From contig CAMYVB010000012.1 of assembly GCA_947302175.1 (NCBI GenBank), positions 1-53,934 on the forward strand: DNA of 53,934 nucleotides, in the 5' to 3' direction. Below, piece after piece: positions 16,832 to 24,848 of the stretch (position 1 is its first letter; each line of letters begins with the position of its first letter). A program made the position numbers and the translations under genes. Under the pieces are notes generated by a model. That model was not told where the DNA came from and ran no database searches. It worked only from the letters and a program-made list of their open reading frames with translations. Origin of the DNA: an uncultured Bacteroidales bacterium (GTDB lineage: Bacteria; Bacteroidota; Bacteroidia; Bacteroidales; UBA932).

Positions 16832-17698
16832 ATGAAAAAAGCTACGCTTACTTTCCTCGGGACCGGCACTTCGCAGGGAGTGCCCATGATAGGCTGCAGC
16901 TGCCCCGTGTGCCGCTCTTCTGACCCCCGCGACAAGCGATACCGCGCTTCAGTCCTCGTTCATTACGGCGGCCTCGACATCCTGGTGGACTGCGGGCCTG
17001 ATTTCCGCTCCCAGATGCTTCGTGCCTCGGTCCGCCATCTCGATGCCATCCTTCTGACCCACAATCACAAAGATCATACGGGCGGGCTGGACGACGTTCG
17101 CTCCTTTAATTTGCTGGAGGCCAAGCCCGTGAATATCTACTGCGAAGAGTATGTGGAGAATTCGCTGCGTCGCGAGTATTCCTACGCCTTCGCCGAGAAG
17201 AAATACCCCGGCGCGCCGGAGTGGAACGTGCACAGGATTAATGGGTCTGAGCCTTTCCTCGTGCATTCCAACGCCGCCGAGAAGACTCTGGTCTGGGAGT
17301 CAGGCTACGGATACCACTATGAGGAGCCCCGAGGCAGGGAAGATATTCCCCCCGTGGAAATAGTGCCCATCCAGGGCTGGCACCATAAGGAAAAGGTCCT
17401 TTCGGTGCTGGGCTTCCGCTTCGGCAATATCGCCTATCTGACGGATATGAATAATATCGATGATAGCGAGTTCGAGAAACTCCGCGGGCTTGATGCCGTG
17501 ACCATCAACTGCGTGAAGGTGGGTCCGCATTATTCCCACTTCTCGCTTCAGGAGGCCCTGGATTTCTTTGCCAAGGTCGAGGCGCGGGAGTCCTATATAA
17601 CCCACATGTCGCACATGCTCCCCGCGCACGAGGAGTTCGCTTCCATGCTGCCGCCTCACGTCCATCCTGCCTACGACGGGCTTGTCATAGGCGTATAA
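16832..17698 (+). CDS. MBL-fold metal-dependent hydrolase, PhnP-like
   Basis: A 288-residue cytosolic protein with the metallo-beta-lactamase zinc motif HNHKDHTGG (His77, His79, Asp81, His82). The N-terminal cluster CSCPVCRSSDPRDKR is characteristic of the PhnP-like phosphodiesterase branch, in which the cysteines bind an additional zinc. Known members cleave cyclic phosphodiesters such as phosphoribosyl 1,2-cyclic phosphate; no phosphonate genes are nearby, so the substrate is open. Later metal ligands are probably in LTDMNNID and the HMSHML region. Transcribed away from the pectin operon from its own motif. Confidence 0.82.
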   Translation: MKKATLTFLGTGTSQGVPMIGCSCPVCRSSDPRDKRYRASVLVHYGGLDILVDCGPDFRSQMLRASVRHLDAILLTHNHKDHTGGLDDVRSFNLLEAKPVNIYCEEYVENSLRREYSYAFAEKKYPGAPEWNVHRINGSEPFLVHSNAAEKTLVWESGYGYHYEEPRGREDIPPVEIVPIQGWHHKEKVLSVLGFRFGNIAYLTDMNNIDDSEFEKLRGLDAVTINCVKVGPHYSHFSLQEALDFFAKVEARESYITHMSHMLPAHEEFASMLPPHVHPAYDGLVIGV

Positions 17699-17709
17699 TT
17701 ATTTTTGTT

Positions 17710-17717
17710 TATATTTG
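17710..17717 (+). promoter_or_regulatory. -7 element TATATTTG of the BASS transporter gene
   Basis: An exact consensus match that ends 21 bases before the ATG at 17739. Confidence 0.6.
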
Positions 17718-17738
17718 CACGACTGAAACCAATAACCC

Positions 17739-18710
17739 ATGAGTCCTGAAATCGCAGCTGCCATAGACAGTATCAATGTTACCCTTAACGCCGGCGGCAT
17801 GAACACGATCAATATCGTGCTTGCTTTCGTTATGTTCGGCGTCGCTCTCGGCATCAAGCCCCACATTTTCGTTGAAGTTTTCAAGAGCCCCAAGTCGGTG
17901 TTGCTTGGCATGTGCTGCCAGTTTCTCCTGCTGCCGGCCTTCACTTTCTGCCTTGCAGTCCTGATGAAGTCATGGATTTCGCCCATGATGGGTCTTGGCA
18001 TGATACTCGTCGCTTCCTGCCCCGGTGGTAATATTTCCAATTTCATGTCTTCGCTTTCGAAGGCTAATATCGAGCTTTCAGTGTCTCTGACGGCCATCAG
18101 CACAGCTCTTGCCGTCTTCATGACGCCGCTGAATTTCCTCGTTTGGGGCAATCTCTATCTGCATATCGCCAACGTGGCAGGTCAGGTGCCCACCCTTGTG
18201 ATTCCCCTTTGGGACGTGTTCAAGACCATCTTTATCCTGCTTGGCATCCCGCTCACTCTCGGCATCCTGACCTCGCACTTCCTGCCCAAGGTGGCCAACG
18301 CTCTTAAGAAGCCCTTCCAGTATGTATCCATCGTGTTTTTCATCGCGATGGTGGTGCTTGCCTTTGCAGGCAACCTCGAGGCTTTCATGAAGTGCATCAA
18401 GTACATTTTCCTCGTGGTCTTCATTCATAACCTGCTGGCTCTCGCCATCGGTTTCGGTGTCGGCACGCTCTTCAAGGTCCCCAAGAAAGACCGCAGGACC
18501 ATGACCATTGAGACCGGCATCCAGAATTCCGGCCTCGGTCTCGTGCTGCTTCTCGGCACTTCTATTTTCGCCGGTTTCCCGCCTCACGGCGGCATGCTGG
18601 TCATTACCGCATGGTGGGGTGTGTGGCACATTGTGTCCGGCCTTACAGTCTCCACCGTTTTCAATCTCTACGACCGCCGCCACGCCTCCAAGGGCCGCAT
18701 AGCCGCGTAA
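17739..18710 (+). CDS. Bile acid:sodium symporter (BASS) family transporter
   Basis: A 323-residue inner-membrane protein with about nine to ten hydrophobic segments. The family signature ASCPGGNISNFMSSLSKAN near residue 90 includes the crossing region that binds sodium in BASS structures, and ETGIQNSGLGLVLL near residue 255 is the second conserved crossing. Such proteins import organic acids or steroids with sodium; members in bacteria also move pantoate, pyruvate or other acids, so the substrate is not defined. It has its own promoter and a hairpin downstream, so it is probably a single-gene unit. Confidence 0.85.
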   Translation: MSPEIAAAIDSINVTLNAGGMNTINIVLAFVMFGVALGIKPHIFVEVFKSPKSVLLGMCCQFLLLPAFTFCLAVLMKSWISPMMGLGMILVASCPGGNISNFMSSLSKANIELSVSLTAISTALAVFMTPLNFLVWGNLYLHIANVAGQVPTLVIPLWDVFKTIFILLGIPLTLGILTSHFLPKVANALKKPFQYVSIVFFIAMVVLAFAGNLEAFMKCIKYIFLVVFIHNLLALAIGFGVGTLFKVPKKDRRTMTIETGIQNSGLGLVLLLGTSIFAGFPPHGGMLVITAWWGVWHIVSGLTVSTVFNLYDRRHASKGRIAA

Positions 18711-18750
18711 GGCGAAAAGCACAACTGGTCACTGACAGAAATTTTTGATG

Positions 18751-18795
18751 TTTACCACCCCCTCTTAAGGTGGGGGTGAACGTCATTTTTGTGTA
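18751..18795 (+). terminator. Probable terminator after the BASS gene
   Basis: A C-rich run ACCACCCCC (from 18754) can pair with GGTGGGGGT (from 18769) around the CTCTTAA core, followed about 12 bases later by ATTTTT. The core CCCCCTCTTA also occurs in the palindromic insert inside mtaB, so this could instead be a member of the same repeat family. Confidence 0.5.
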
Positions 18796-18837
18796 TGGGA
18801 GGGTGATTGTGACGTTCGCTCCGAAATAGAAAAGTGG

Positions 18838-18845
18838 TATATTTG
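18838..18845 (+). promoter_or_regulatory. -7 element TATATTTG, leaderless promoter of hrpB
   Basis: An exact consensus match with 7 bases between its last G and the ATG, so transcription should begin at or within a few bases of the start codon. Confidence 0.6.
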
Positions 18846-18852
18846 CGTTGTC

Positions 18853-21351
18853 ATGATACTCAAAGGTAGCGGACTGGCACAGGCGAAGGAGCTCCCGGCA
18901 TACAAGATTGCCGGGGAAGTCAATCGTGCGCTCGCTGACCATAATAGATTGATTATCACGGCACCGCCTGGAGCGGGAAAGTCCACCGTGCTGCCGCTGA
19001 CAATGCTTGAGGGCATTGAAGGGAAAATCCTGATGCTGGAGCCGCGAAGGGTCGCGTCAAGGCAGATTGCTTCGCGTATGGCCTCTCTCCTGGGCGAACC
19101 AGTGGGGCAGACGGTAGGGTACCGCATCCGCTTTGAGAGCAAAGTGTCGCGCAATACGCGTGTGGAGGTCCTGACGGAGGGTATCCTTTCACGCATGTTG
19201 ATTGATGATGCTGCGCTGGAGGGCGTGGGAGCGGTGATTTTTGATGAATTTCATGAAAGGAGTCTCATATGCGACGAGGCACTCGCGCTGACAAGACAGG
19301 CGCAGGAGATCCTGCGCGACGACCTTCGCATCGTGTTGATGTCGGCGACGATGGACGCAGAAGCACTTTCCCAAAACCTGGGTGCGCCGATTATTGAGGC
19401 AGAGGGGAAAATGTTCCCCGTGGAGATTAGGCGGACGCTGAGGGAAGCGGACGAAAGCAATGTGTCTGAGATAGTTGCGCAGACAGTGCGGGAAGCGCAT
19501 GCCAAGGAAGCGGGTGACATCCTTGCCTTCCTGCCCGGCGAAGGAGAGATTCGGCGCTGCGAGGATCTTCTTGGCAATTCGCTTTCGGATACGCACATTT
19601 TCCCGCTCTATGGAATGCTTTCCAACGAGGAACAGAAGGCCGCCATCGCGCCCGGGATGCCGGAGGAGAGACGTGTGGTGCTCGCGACCCCCATTGCTGA
19701 GACTTCGCTCACCATCGAAGGTGTGCGAATCGTGGTGGATGGAGGGTTGTGCAAACGCATGACTACTGACCTGCGGAGCGGCCTGCCCAGGCTGCAGACG
19801 CAGCGTATCAGTATGGATATGGCGATCCAGCGCTCCGGTCGTGCAGGGCGCGTCGCCCCCGGAATCTGCTACAGACTGTACTCGGCTGCGACAGAGGCGC
19901 GTATGGCGCCGGTGCGCACGCCGGAAATATTGGACGCCGATTTGGCACCGCTGCTTCTGGACCTCGCTGCCTGGGGAGGTGGTAACGTGCAGTCATTGCC
20001 ATGGGTCACTCCTCCACCCGCAGTGCGCGTTGCGGAAGCTCAGAAACTGCTCTCATCCCTTTCGGCTATTGATGAACAAGGCCGAATCACCGCCCATGGC
20101 CGCGCCATGAACGCCCTTCCCTGCCATCCGAGAATATCGAGCATGATCTTGCGTGCAGGGACTGACGCAGGAAAAGCACTCGCCGCAGACATAGCGGCAC
20201 TGCTGGAAGAAAAGGATCCGATGACCGAAATAGAGGAAGCCGGCATTGACCTGCGTCTCAATGAATTGCGTCGCAATCGCGCAGGAGCTCGTCACGGGCG
20301 CTGGAGCCGTATCATCCGCATCTCCGAGGAATATGCGCGCATGGCAAAGGCCCCGACCGGCAATGGTGCTGTCGACCCCTTTGAAGCCGGCGCACTGATC
20401 GCTGCGGCTTGGCCGGAAAGGGTAGGCAGGGCATATCCCGAGGGCGGGCCCGGGTGTTTTCTGCTCTCCGGAGGAGAAAAGGTCGCCGTCCCGTCTCAGG
20501 ACCCTTTGGCGGCAAACGAATGGATTGCAGTAGCTCATCTTGGAAGCCGCTCTGGCGGCGTGGGGCGCATTTTCCTTGCCAGCCCCGTGGCTAAGGAAGA
20601 CCTTATGGCGCTTGCCCGTCGGCGGGAAAATGTCTTTTGGGACAGTCGGGAAGGAGTTGTCATTGCACGGCGCGAAGTTCGCCTGGGAAATCTGCTCCTG
20701 GAGAGCAGCCCTGTCCCTGAGATACCTAAGGAACTGAAAGACAAGATTATAGTTGATGCGGCCCGCAAAGACGGTTTGTCGATGTTTGATTTCTCGGACG
20801 AGGTAGCTAATCTGCAGAGGAGGATAAGTTTCGTTGAGGCGAGGCGCCCGGAACTCGCATTGCCGGATGTTTCTTCAGGGGCTGTCCTTGCTCGCGCCGA
20901 TGAATGGGTCCCAATGTTCTCCAGTAAAGCAACTTCTGATAGGGAATTGAAGAAAATCGATCTCTGCGAGATTATTCGCAGCTTCCTCAGCTACGAGCAG
21001 TTGCAAGACCTTGACCGTCTCGCTCCGACCCACGTGACGATCCCGACAGGCAGCCGTATCCGCCTGGAATACCGTCAGGGCGCGGAAGCTCCGGTCCTTC
21101 GCGTCCGCCTCCAGGAATGTTTCGGGCTTACCGATACTCCTCGAGTGGATGGCGGTCGCCTGCCCATCCTAATGGAGCTCCTCTCCCCGGGTTTCAAGCC
21201 CGTACAGCTCACATCCGATCTTGCCAATTTCTGGAAAGAGACCTATTTCGAAGTCCGCAAAGAGCTCCGCAACCGCTATCCCCGACACTCCTGGCCCGAC
21301 GACCCCCTCTCCGCCGCTCCCGTCCGCGGCGTTCGCAAGCAAAAGTCATAG
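18853..21351 (+). CDS. hrpB: ATP-dependent helicase HrpB
   Basis: An 832-residue DEAH-box helicase of the usual HrpB length. Walker A is TAPPGAGKST, the DEAH-type box reads DEFHER, motif III is LMSATMD, and the second RecA domain has ATPIAETSLTIEGV and QRSGRAGR. The helicase-associated and HrpB C-terminal domains follow, ending with WPDDPLSAAPVRGVRK, a tail typical of HrpB. The physiological RNA target of HrpB is not firmly known. The upstream motif makes the transcript leaderless. Only 11 bases separate its stop from that of asnA on the other strand, so the genes converge without room for a separate terminator. Confidence 0.93.
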   Translation: MILKGSGLAQAKELPAYKIAGEVNRALADHNRLIITAPPGAGKSTVLPLTMLEGIEGKILMLEPRRVASRQIASRMASLLGEPVGQTVGYRIRFESKVSRNTRVEVLTEGILSRMLIDDAALEGVGAVIFDEFHERSLICDEALALTRQAQEILRDDLRIVLMSATMDAEALSQNLGAPIIEAEGKMFPVEIRRTLREADESNVSEIVAQTVREAHAKEAGDILAFLPGEGEIRRCEDLLGNSLSDTHIFPLYGMLSNEEQKAAIAPGMPEERRVVLATPIAETSLTIEGVRIVVDGGLCKRMTTDLRSGLPRLQTQRISMDMAIQRSGRAGRVAPGICYRLYSAATEARMAPVRTPEILDADLAPLLLDLAAWGGGNVQSLPWVTPPPAVRVAEAQKLLSSLSAIDEQGRITAHGRAMNALPCHPRISSMILRAGTDAGKALAADIAALLEEKDPMTEIEEAGIDLRLNELRRNRAGARHGRWSRIIRISEEYARMAKAPTGNGAVDPFEAGALIAAAWPERVGRAYPEGGPGCFLLSGGEKVAVPSQDPLAANEWIAVAHLGSRSGGVGRIFLASPVAKEDLMALARRRENVFWDSREGVVIARREVRLGNLLLESSPVPEIPKELKDKIIVDAARKDGLSMFDFSDEVANLQRRISFVEARRPELALPDVSSGAVLARADEWVPMFSSKATSDRELKKIDLCEIIRSFLSYEQLQDLDRLAPTHVTIPTGSRIRLEYRQGAEAPVLRVRLQECFGLTDTPRVDGGRLPILMELLSPGFKPVQLTSDLANFWKETYFEVRKELRNRYPRHSWPDDPLSAAPVRGVRKQKS

Positions 21352-21362
21352 TTGCACCTTAA

Positions 21363-22427
21363 CTAAGCGAGGAAGATGCCGCCCTCGGCGCAGCAGCGGC
21401 GCATTTCGTCAGGCCAAATGCTGCTCTGAATCTCGCCTATATGGGCCTTTCGCAGCAGGTACATGCAGAGGCGCGACTGACCGACGCCACCACCGATGGT
21501 CTGCGGCAATTCGCCGCCAAGAAGCCTTCTGTGGTAGTACAAGTCTTTTTTCCACTCCATGCCGCAAAGCTCAAGCTGGCGCTCGAGAGCCGCTGCGTCC
21601 ACCCTAATACCCATGCTGGAAACCTCAAAGGCATGCCCGAGCACGGGATTCCAAAGCAAGATGTCGCCGTTCAGACCGCAGCGCTCTTCAGTGTCCGCCA
21701 GCCCATAACAGGAACCGGGAAGGGGAGTGCTCCAGTCATCGTAGTCAGCGGCGCGGGAATCATGCACGCTGCCATCCGACAGGACGCCGCCAATGCCGAT
21801 TACGAACACGGCCTTGTGCTCCTTTACCACCGCGTCTTCCCTCTCCTTGGCGGAAAGGCCGGGGTACATCCTCAGCAAATCCTCCGAATGGATGAAAAAT
21901 ATGTCTTCGGGAAGCTCGGGGACAATCTGGGGGAACTCCACATAGAGCTTGTTCTCAGTCACTTTGATGGCTTCGTATATGCGCCTTACCGTCCTTTTAA
22001 GGAACTCCAGGTTCCTGTCTTCGGGGCGTATTACGGCTTCCCAGTCCCACTGGTCCACATAGATGGAATGGATATTGTCCATTTCCTCTTCGGGCCTCAG
22101 GGCATTCATATCGGTGTAGATGCCGCGACCGGGAGCGACACCCATTTCGCCAAGTTTCAGCCTTTTCCACTTAGCCAGCGAATGGACGATTTCGGCATTG
22201 GCTCCGCCCATGTCTTTGACGGGGAAGCTCACGGGGCGCTCTACGCCCGAGAGGTCGTCGTTGATACCTTTGCCGGAGGGCACCGCAATGGGTGCGGTGA
22301 CGCGCAGTAGCGCGAGCTGGGCCGACAGATTGTTCTGGAACATGTCCTTGACCGTCTTGATGGCTTTTTCGGTCTCTTCCGTCCCACCCAGCGGGTCACG
22401 GTATCCCTTTGGAATGATGAGGTTCAT
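21363..22427 (-). CDS. asnA: Aspartate--ammonia ligase (asparagine synthetase A)
   Basis: A 354-residue class-II-synthetase-like enzyme that makes asparagine from aspartate, ammonia and ATP. Family blocks include LLRVTAPIAVPSGKGINDDLSG, HSLAKWKR, IYVDQWDWEAVI and the C-terminal GGGVGQSRLCMYLL, which binds ATP. The start is the ATG at 22427, 2 bases after the mtaB stop, so asnA is the last cistron of the tamB-rsmI-folB-mtaB-asnA run. No riboswitch or separate promoter is seen. Confidence 0.93.
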   Translation of the reverse strand: MNLIIPKGYRDPLGGTEETEKAIKTVKDMFQNNLSAQLALLRVTAPIAVPSGKGINDDLSGVERPVSFPVKDMGGANAEIVHSLAKWKRLKLGEMGVAPGRGIYTDMNALRPEEEMDNIHSIYVDQWDWEAVIRPEDRNLEFLKRTVRRIYEAIKVTENKLYVEFPQIVPELPEDIFFIHSEDLLRMYPGLSAKEREDAVVKEHKAVFVIGIGGVLSDGSVHDSRAADYDDWSTPLPGSCYGLADTEERCGLNGDILLWNPVLGHAFEVSSMGIRVDAAALERQLELCGMEWKKDLYYHRRLLGGELPQTIGGGVGQSRLCMYLLRKAHIGEIQSSIWPDEMRRCCAEGGIFLA

Positions 22428-22429
22428 AG

Positions 22430-23776
22430 TCAGATGGTTATTTCACTTATGCGGCCGACGAGCGAGCTCTCGTATGGCCTTAGGATTCTGATGTAGTTGC
22501 GTGTGTAGCCGGCCATGAGGCCGTCTTTTTCCTTCGATTCCCAGAGCACTTGCTCGCGAAGGCCGCGGTGGCGCTCCACAAAGTCTGAGTGCAGCTTTTC
22601 GCAAAGCTCTTCAAGCTGCTTGACGCGCTCTGCCTTGACTTCCTCGCTGACCTGCCCGGGCATCGTAGCTGCCGGAGTCCCGGGGCGGCGGGAGTAGGGG
22701 AATATGTGGATGAAGGCGGGCTTTATGCTTTCGATGAAGGCGTAACTTTCCCGGAACAGTTCGTCCGTTTCGCCGGGAAGTCCCGCCATCAGGTCTATGC
22801 CGAAGAATACTTCGCTGCCGCCGGGGCGCTCGAATGCCGCCCTGATGCTTTCTATCCGGTTGCGGAATAGCTTTGTGTCGTAGCGCCTTCCCATTCTTTT
22901 GAGGAGCACGTCGGTGCCGACTTGCAGGGGGATGTGGAAGTGGGGGAGGAATTTGCCGCTGCCGGCGGTGAAGTCTATAATTTCGTCGGTGACGAGGTTA
23001 GGCTCTATCGATGAGATGCGGTAGCGCTCAATGCCTTCCACCTTCTCGAGCGCTTTCAGCAGGTCAAGGAAGCTTTCGCCGGTGGTGCGGCCGAAGTCGC
23101 CGGTGTTGACGCCGGTGAGCACGATTTCTTTCGCGCCGGATTCTGCGATTTGCTTCGCTTGGGCGACGAGGGACGCGATGGGGATGTTGCGGCTGTGGCC
23201 GCGCGCATAGGGGACGGTGCAGTATGCGCAGAAGTTGTCGCAGCCGTCCTGCACCTTCAGGAACGAGCGCGTCCGCCCGCCTGTGTTGTACGCCGGGAAG
23301 ACGTCGCCCGCAGCGGGGGTGGGTGCAACTTCGGCCAACTGTGCCACCCTCGGCAACATAAGAGGGGGGACCGTGAGCGAAGCGAACGGTGGGGCCGAAC
23401 GTAGTGAGGCGTTGGAAGAAGTTGCACCCACCCCCGCTGACAAAAACGCTAATGTGTCGGTGACGAGGCGGGACTTCTCGGTGGCGCCGAAAACCAGCGC
23501 GACACCCTCGATTCCAAGCACCTCCTCGCGCCGCAGCTGCGCATAACAGCCGGTAACCACAATCGGCGCCGAAGGACTGACCCTATGGAGTTTGCGGATA
23601 ACGCTGCGCCCCTTGCTCTCCGAAGTGGCTGTAACGGCGCAAGTATTCACAAGGAACAAATCCGCCCCGCGGCTCCAAGGCACGACCTCGAAACCCGCGG
23701 CCTGGAAAGCGCGGACGTAAGAGGCCGTCTCGGCATAATTGAGCTTGCAGCCCAAAGTCACACACGCAAGTCTCAT
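22430..23776 (-). CDS. mtaB: tRNA t6A37 methylthiotransferase with an in-frame palindromic insert
   Basis: Radical-SAM enzyme that adds a methylthio group to t6A37 of tRNA. The product from the ATG at 23776 has 448 residues: N-terminal UPF0004 domain (MRLACVTLGCKLNYAET), radical SAM cluster DNFCAYCTVPYARGHSR, and a C-terminal TRAM-like region. Between the two domains, about 43 residues (from SAGVGATSS to EVAPTP) are encoded by the palindrome at 23311-23439 and have no counterpart in ordinary MtaB linkers. Earlier in-frame codons to 23821 are not homologous and are rejected as start. The frame is open throughout, so the enzyme is probably active with the extra linker. Confidence 0.9.
   Translation of the reverse strand: MRLACVTLGCKLNYAETASYVRAFQAAGFEVVPWSRGADLFLVNTCAVTATSESKGRSVIRKLHRVSPSAPIVVTGCYAQLRREEVLGIEGVALVFGATEKSRLVTDTLAFLSAGVGATSSNASLRSAPPFASLTVPPLMLPRVAQLAEVAPTPAAGDVFPAYNTGGRTRSFLKVQDGCDNFCAYCTVPYARGHSRNIPIASLVAQAKQIAESGAKEIVLTGVNTGDFGRTTGESFLDLLKALEKVEGIERYRISSIEPNLVTDEIIDFTAGSGKFLPHFHIPLQVGTDVLLKRMGRRYDTKLFRNRIESIRAAFERPGGSEVFFGIDLMAGLPGETDELFRESYAFIESIKPAFIHIFPYSRRPGTPAATMPGQVSEEVKAERVKQLEELCEKLHSDFVERHRGLREQVLWESKEKDGLMAGYTRNYIRILRPYESSLVGRISEITI
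23311..23439. repeat. Palindromic element inserted in frame in mtaB
   Basis: The arms 23311-23332 and 23418-23439 are perfect 22-base inverted complements (core GGGGGTGGGTGCAACTTC). The 85-base interior contains the smaller imperfect hairpin CCGTGAGCGAAGCGAACGG and, on the minus strand, CCCCCTCTTA, also found at 18759. The whole is 129 bases, exactly 43 codons, and keeps the mtaB frame open in the linker between two domains. This is the arrangement of protein-coding palindromic elements known from Rickettsia; in this lineage it would be an independent case. Confidence 0.75.
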
Positions 23777-23781
23777 AGGCA

Positions 23782-24135
23782 CTAAGGAAGGTCGGTAACA
23801 GTGATGGACGCCCAGGCGCAAGCCCCGCCGACAGGCGGCCTCATCTTGCGAAGAGTAAGCTCAATACGTCCGAAAGCATCGGGGAAAGCGCTTCTGATGG
23901 CCTTGGCAATGCGCGCAGCAACGCTCTCCAGCAAAAGAGCAGGTTGCGAAAGTTCAGCTTCTACTATGCGGAAAATGGCGCTGTAATCAGCCGCATCGCG
24001 GAGTTCATCGCTCGCAGCGGCCCTACCCAGAAGCAGATACTCGGCCCTGAAATCCACCTCGAAAACGCCTCCGTAGAGTTGCTCGCTTTCGAGGCAACCG
24101 ATGCGGGCGCGAAAACGCATACCCTTAAGCTCCAT
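23782..24135 (-). CDS. folB: Dihydroneopterin aldolase
   Basis: A 117-residue folate enzyme that converts dihydroneopterin to hydroxymethyl-dihydropterin. Signs are MELKGMRFRARIGCLESEQ at the start, the central LRDAADYSAIFRIVE (equivalent of the conserved DxxxYxxV segment), LLLESVAARIAKAI, and a C-terminal RKMRPPVGGACAWASITV. The ATG at 24135 overlaps the rsmI stop by one base (TAATG), and mtaB follows after 5 bases. Length is normal for FolB. Confidence 0.88.
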   Translation of the reverse strand: MELKGMRFRARIGCLESEQLYGGVFEVDFRAEYLLLGRAAASDELRDAADYSAIFRIVEAELSQPALLLESVAARIAKAIRSAFPDAFGRIELTLRKMRPPVGGACAWASITVTDLP

Positions 24136-24848
24136 TACGCCAGTATCAGAAACACACATGGTCTTTTGCCGATAATAAGTTTGTCCGAGCGCCACTGAGC
24201 AACGGTGCGCGTCAGGATGGTCTCAGTGGGGAGCGTAATATCCGCCGCGACGCAAAGGCGCGTCGAAGGCGAAAGCGTGCGCAGCAAATCCTCAAAAAGG
24301 GAATCGTTGCGATAGGGAGTCTCAATGAAAATCTCGGTGCGGTGCATGGAAGCCGACTCCTTCTCCACCAGCTTGATCTCGCGCCTGCGCTCCTCAGTCT
24401 TGGCGGGAAGGTAGCCCCTGAACGCGAAAGACTGACCGTTCAGGCCCGAAGCCATGAGCGAAAGCATCAGCGACGAAGGGCCCGCGAGCGGCACTACCCT
24501 GATGCCCCTGCGGTGGCAAAGGGCTACAAGGTCGGCGCCGGGGTCGGCAACAGCCGGCAGCCCGGCTTCGCTGAGAAGCCCCACGTCTGCGCCGTCGTCA
24601 AACAGGGGCGCAAGCGCCTCGACGTCGGAAACGGTGCTGTGCTCATTGAGCTCGTGGAACTCCAAACCGTCAATATGGCCCTTCAGACCCGCCGAGGAAA
24701 GGAAACGGCGCGCCGAACGTATGTCCTCGACAACGAACTTCTTAAGGCCCGCTATGACGCGGAACACTTCGGACGGGAGGACCTGCTCGGGAGGGCAGTC
24801 GCCGAGCGTGGTGGGGATGAGATATAATTTTCCTTTGACGCTATTCAT
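24135..24848 (-). CDS. RsmI-family SAM-dependent methyltransferase (16S rRNA C1402 2'-O type)
   Basis: A 237-residue tetrapyrrole-methylase-fold protein. SAM-binding features are LYLIPTTLGD at the start, the loop LLSEAGLPAVADPGADLVALCHRRGI, and the block PLAGPSSLMLSLMASGLNG, followed by FRGYLPAK and FIETPYRN. These match the YraL/RsmI family, which methylates ribosomal RNA near the decoding centre. It is shorter than E. coli RsmI (about 286 residues), as in a Bacteroidetes branch sometimes annotated only as SAM-dependent methyltransferase, so the target is not certain. Its ATG sits within the tamB stop region (8-base overlap). Confidence 0.83.
   Translation of the reverse strand: MNSVKGKLYLIPTTLGDCPPEQVLPSEVFRVIAGLKKFVVEDIRSARRFLSSAGLKGHIDGLEFHELNEHSTVSDVEALAPLFDDGADVGLLSEAGLPAVADPGADLVALCHRRGIRVVPLAGPSSLMLSLMASGLNGQSFAFRGYLPAKTEERRREIKLVEKESASMHRTEIFIETPYRNDSLFEDLLRTLSPSTRLCVAADITLPTETILTRTVAQWRSDKLIIGKRPCVFLILA

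Noticed and set aside
22430..23821. mtaB as a pseudogene because of the insertion
   Set aside because: The insert is a multiple of three, has no stop codon, and all radical-SAM cysteines and downstream motifs are intact.
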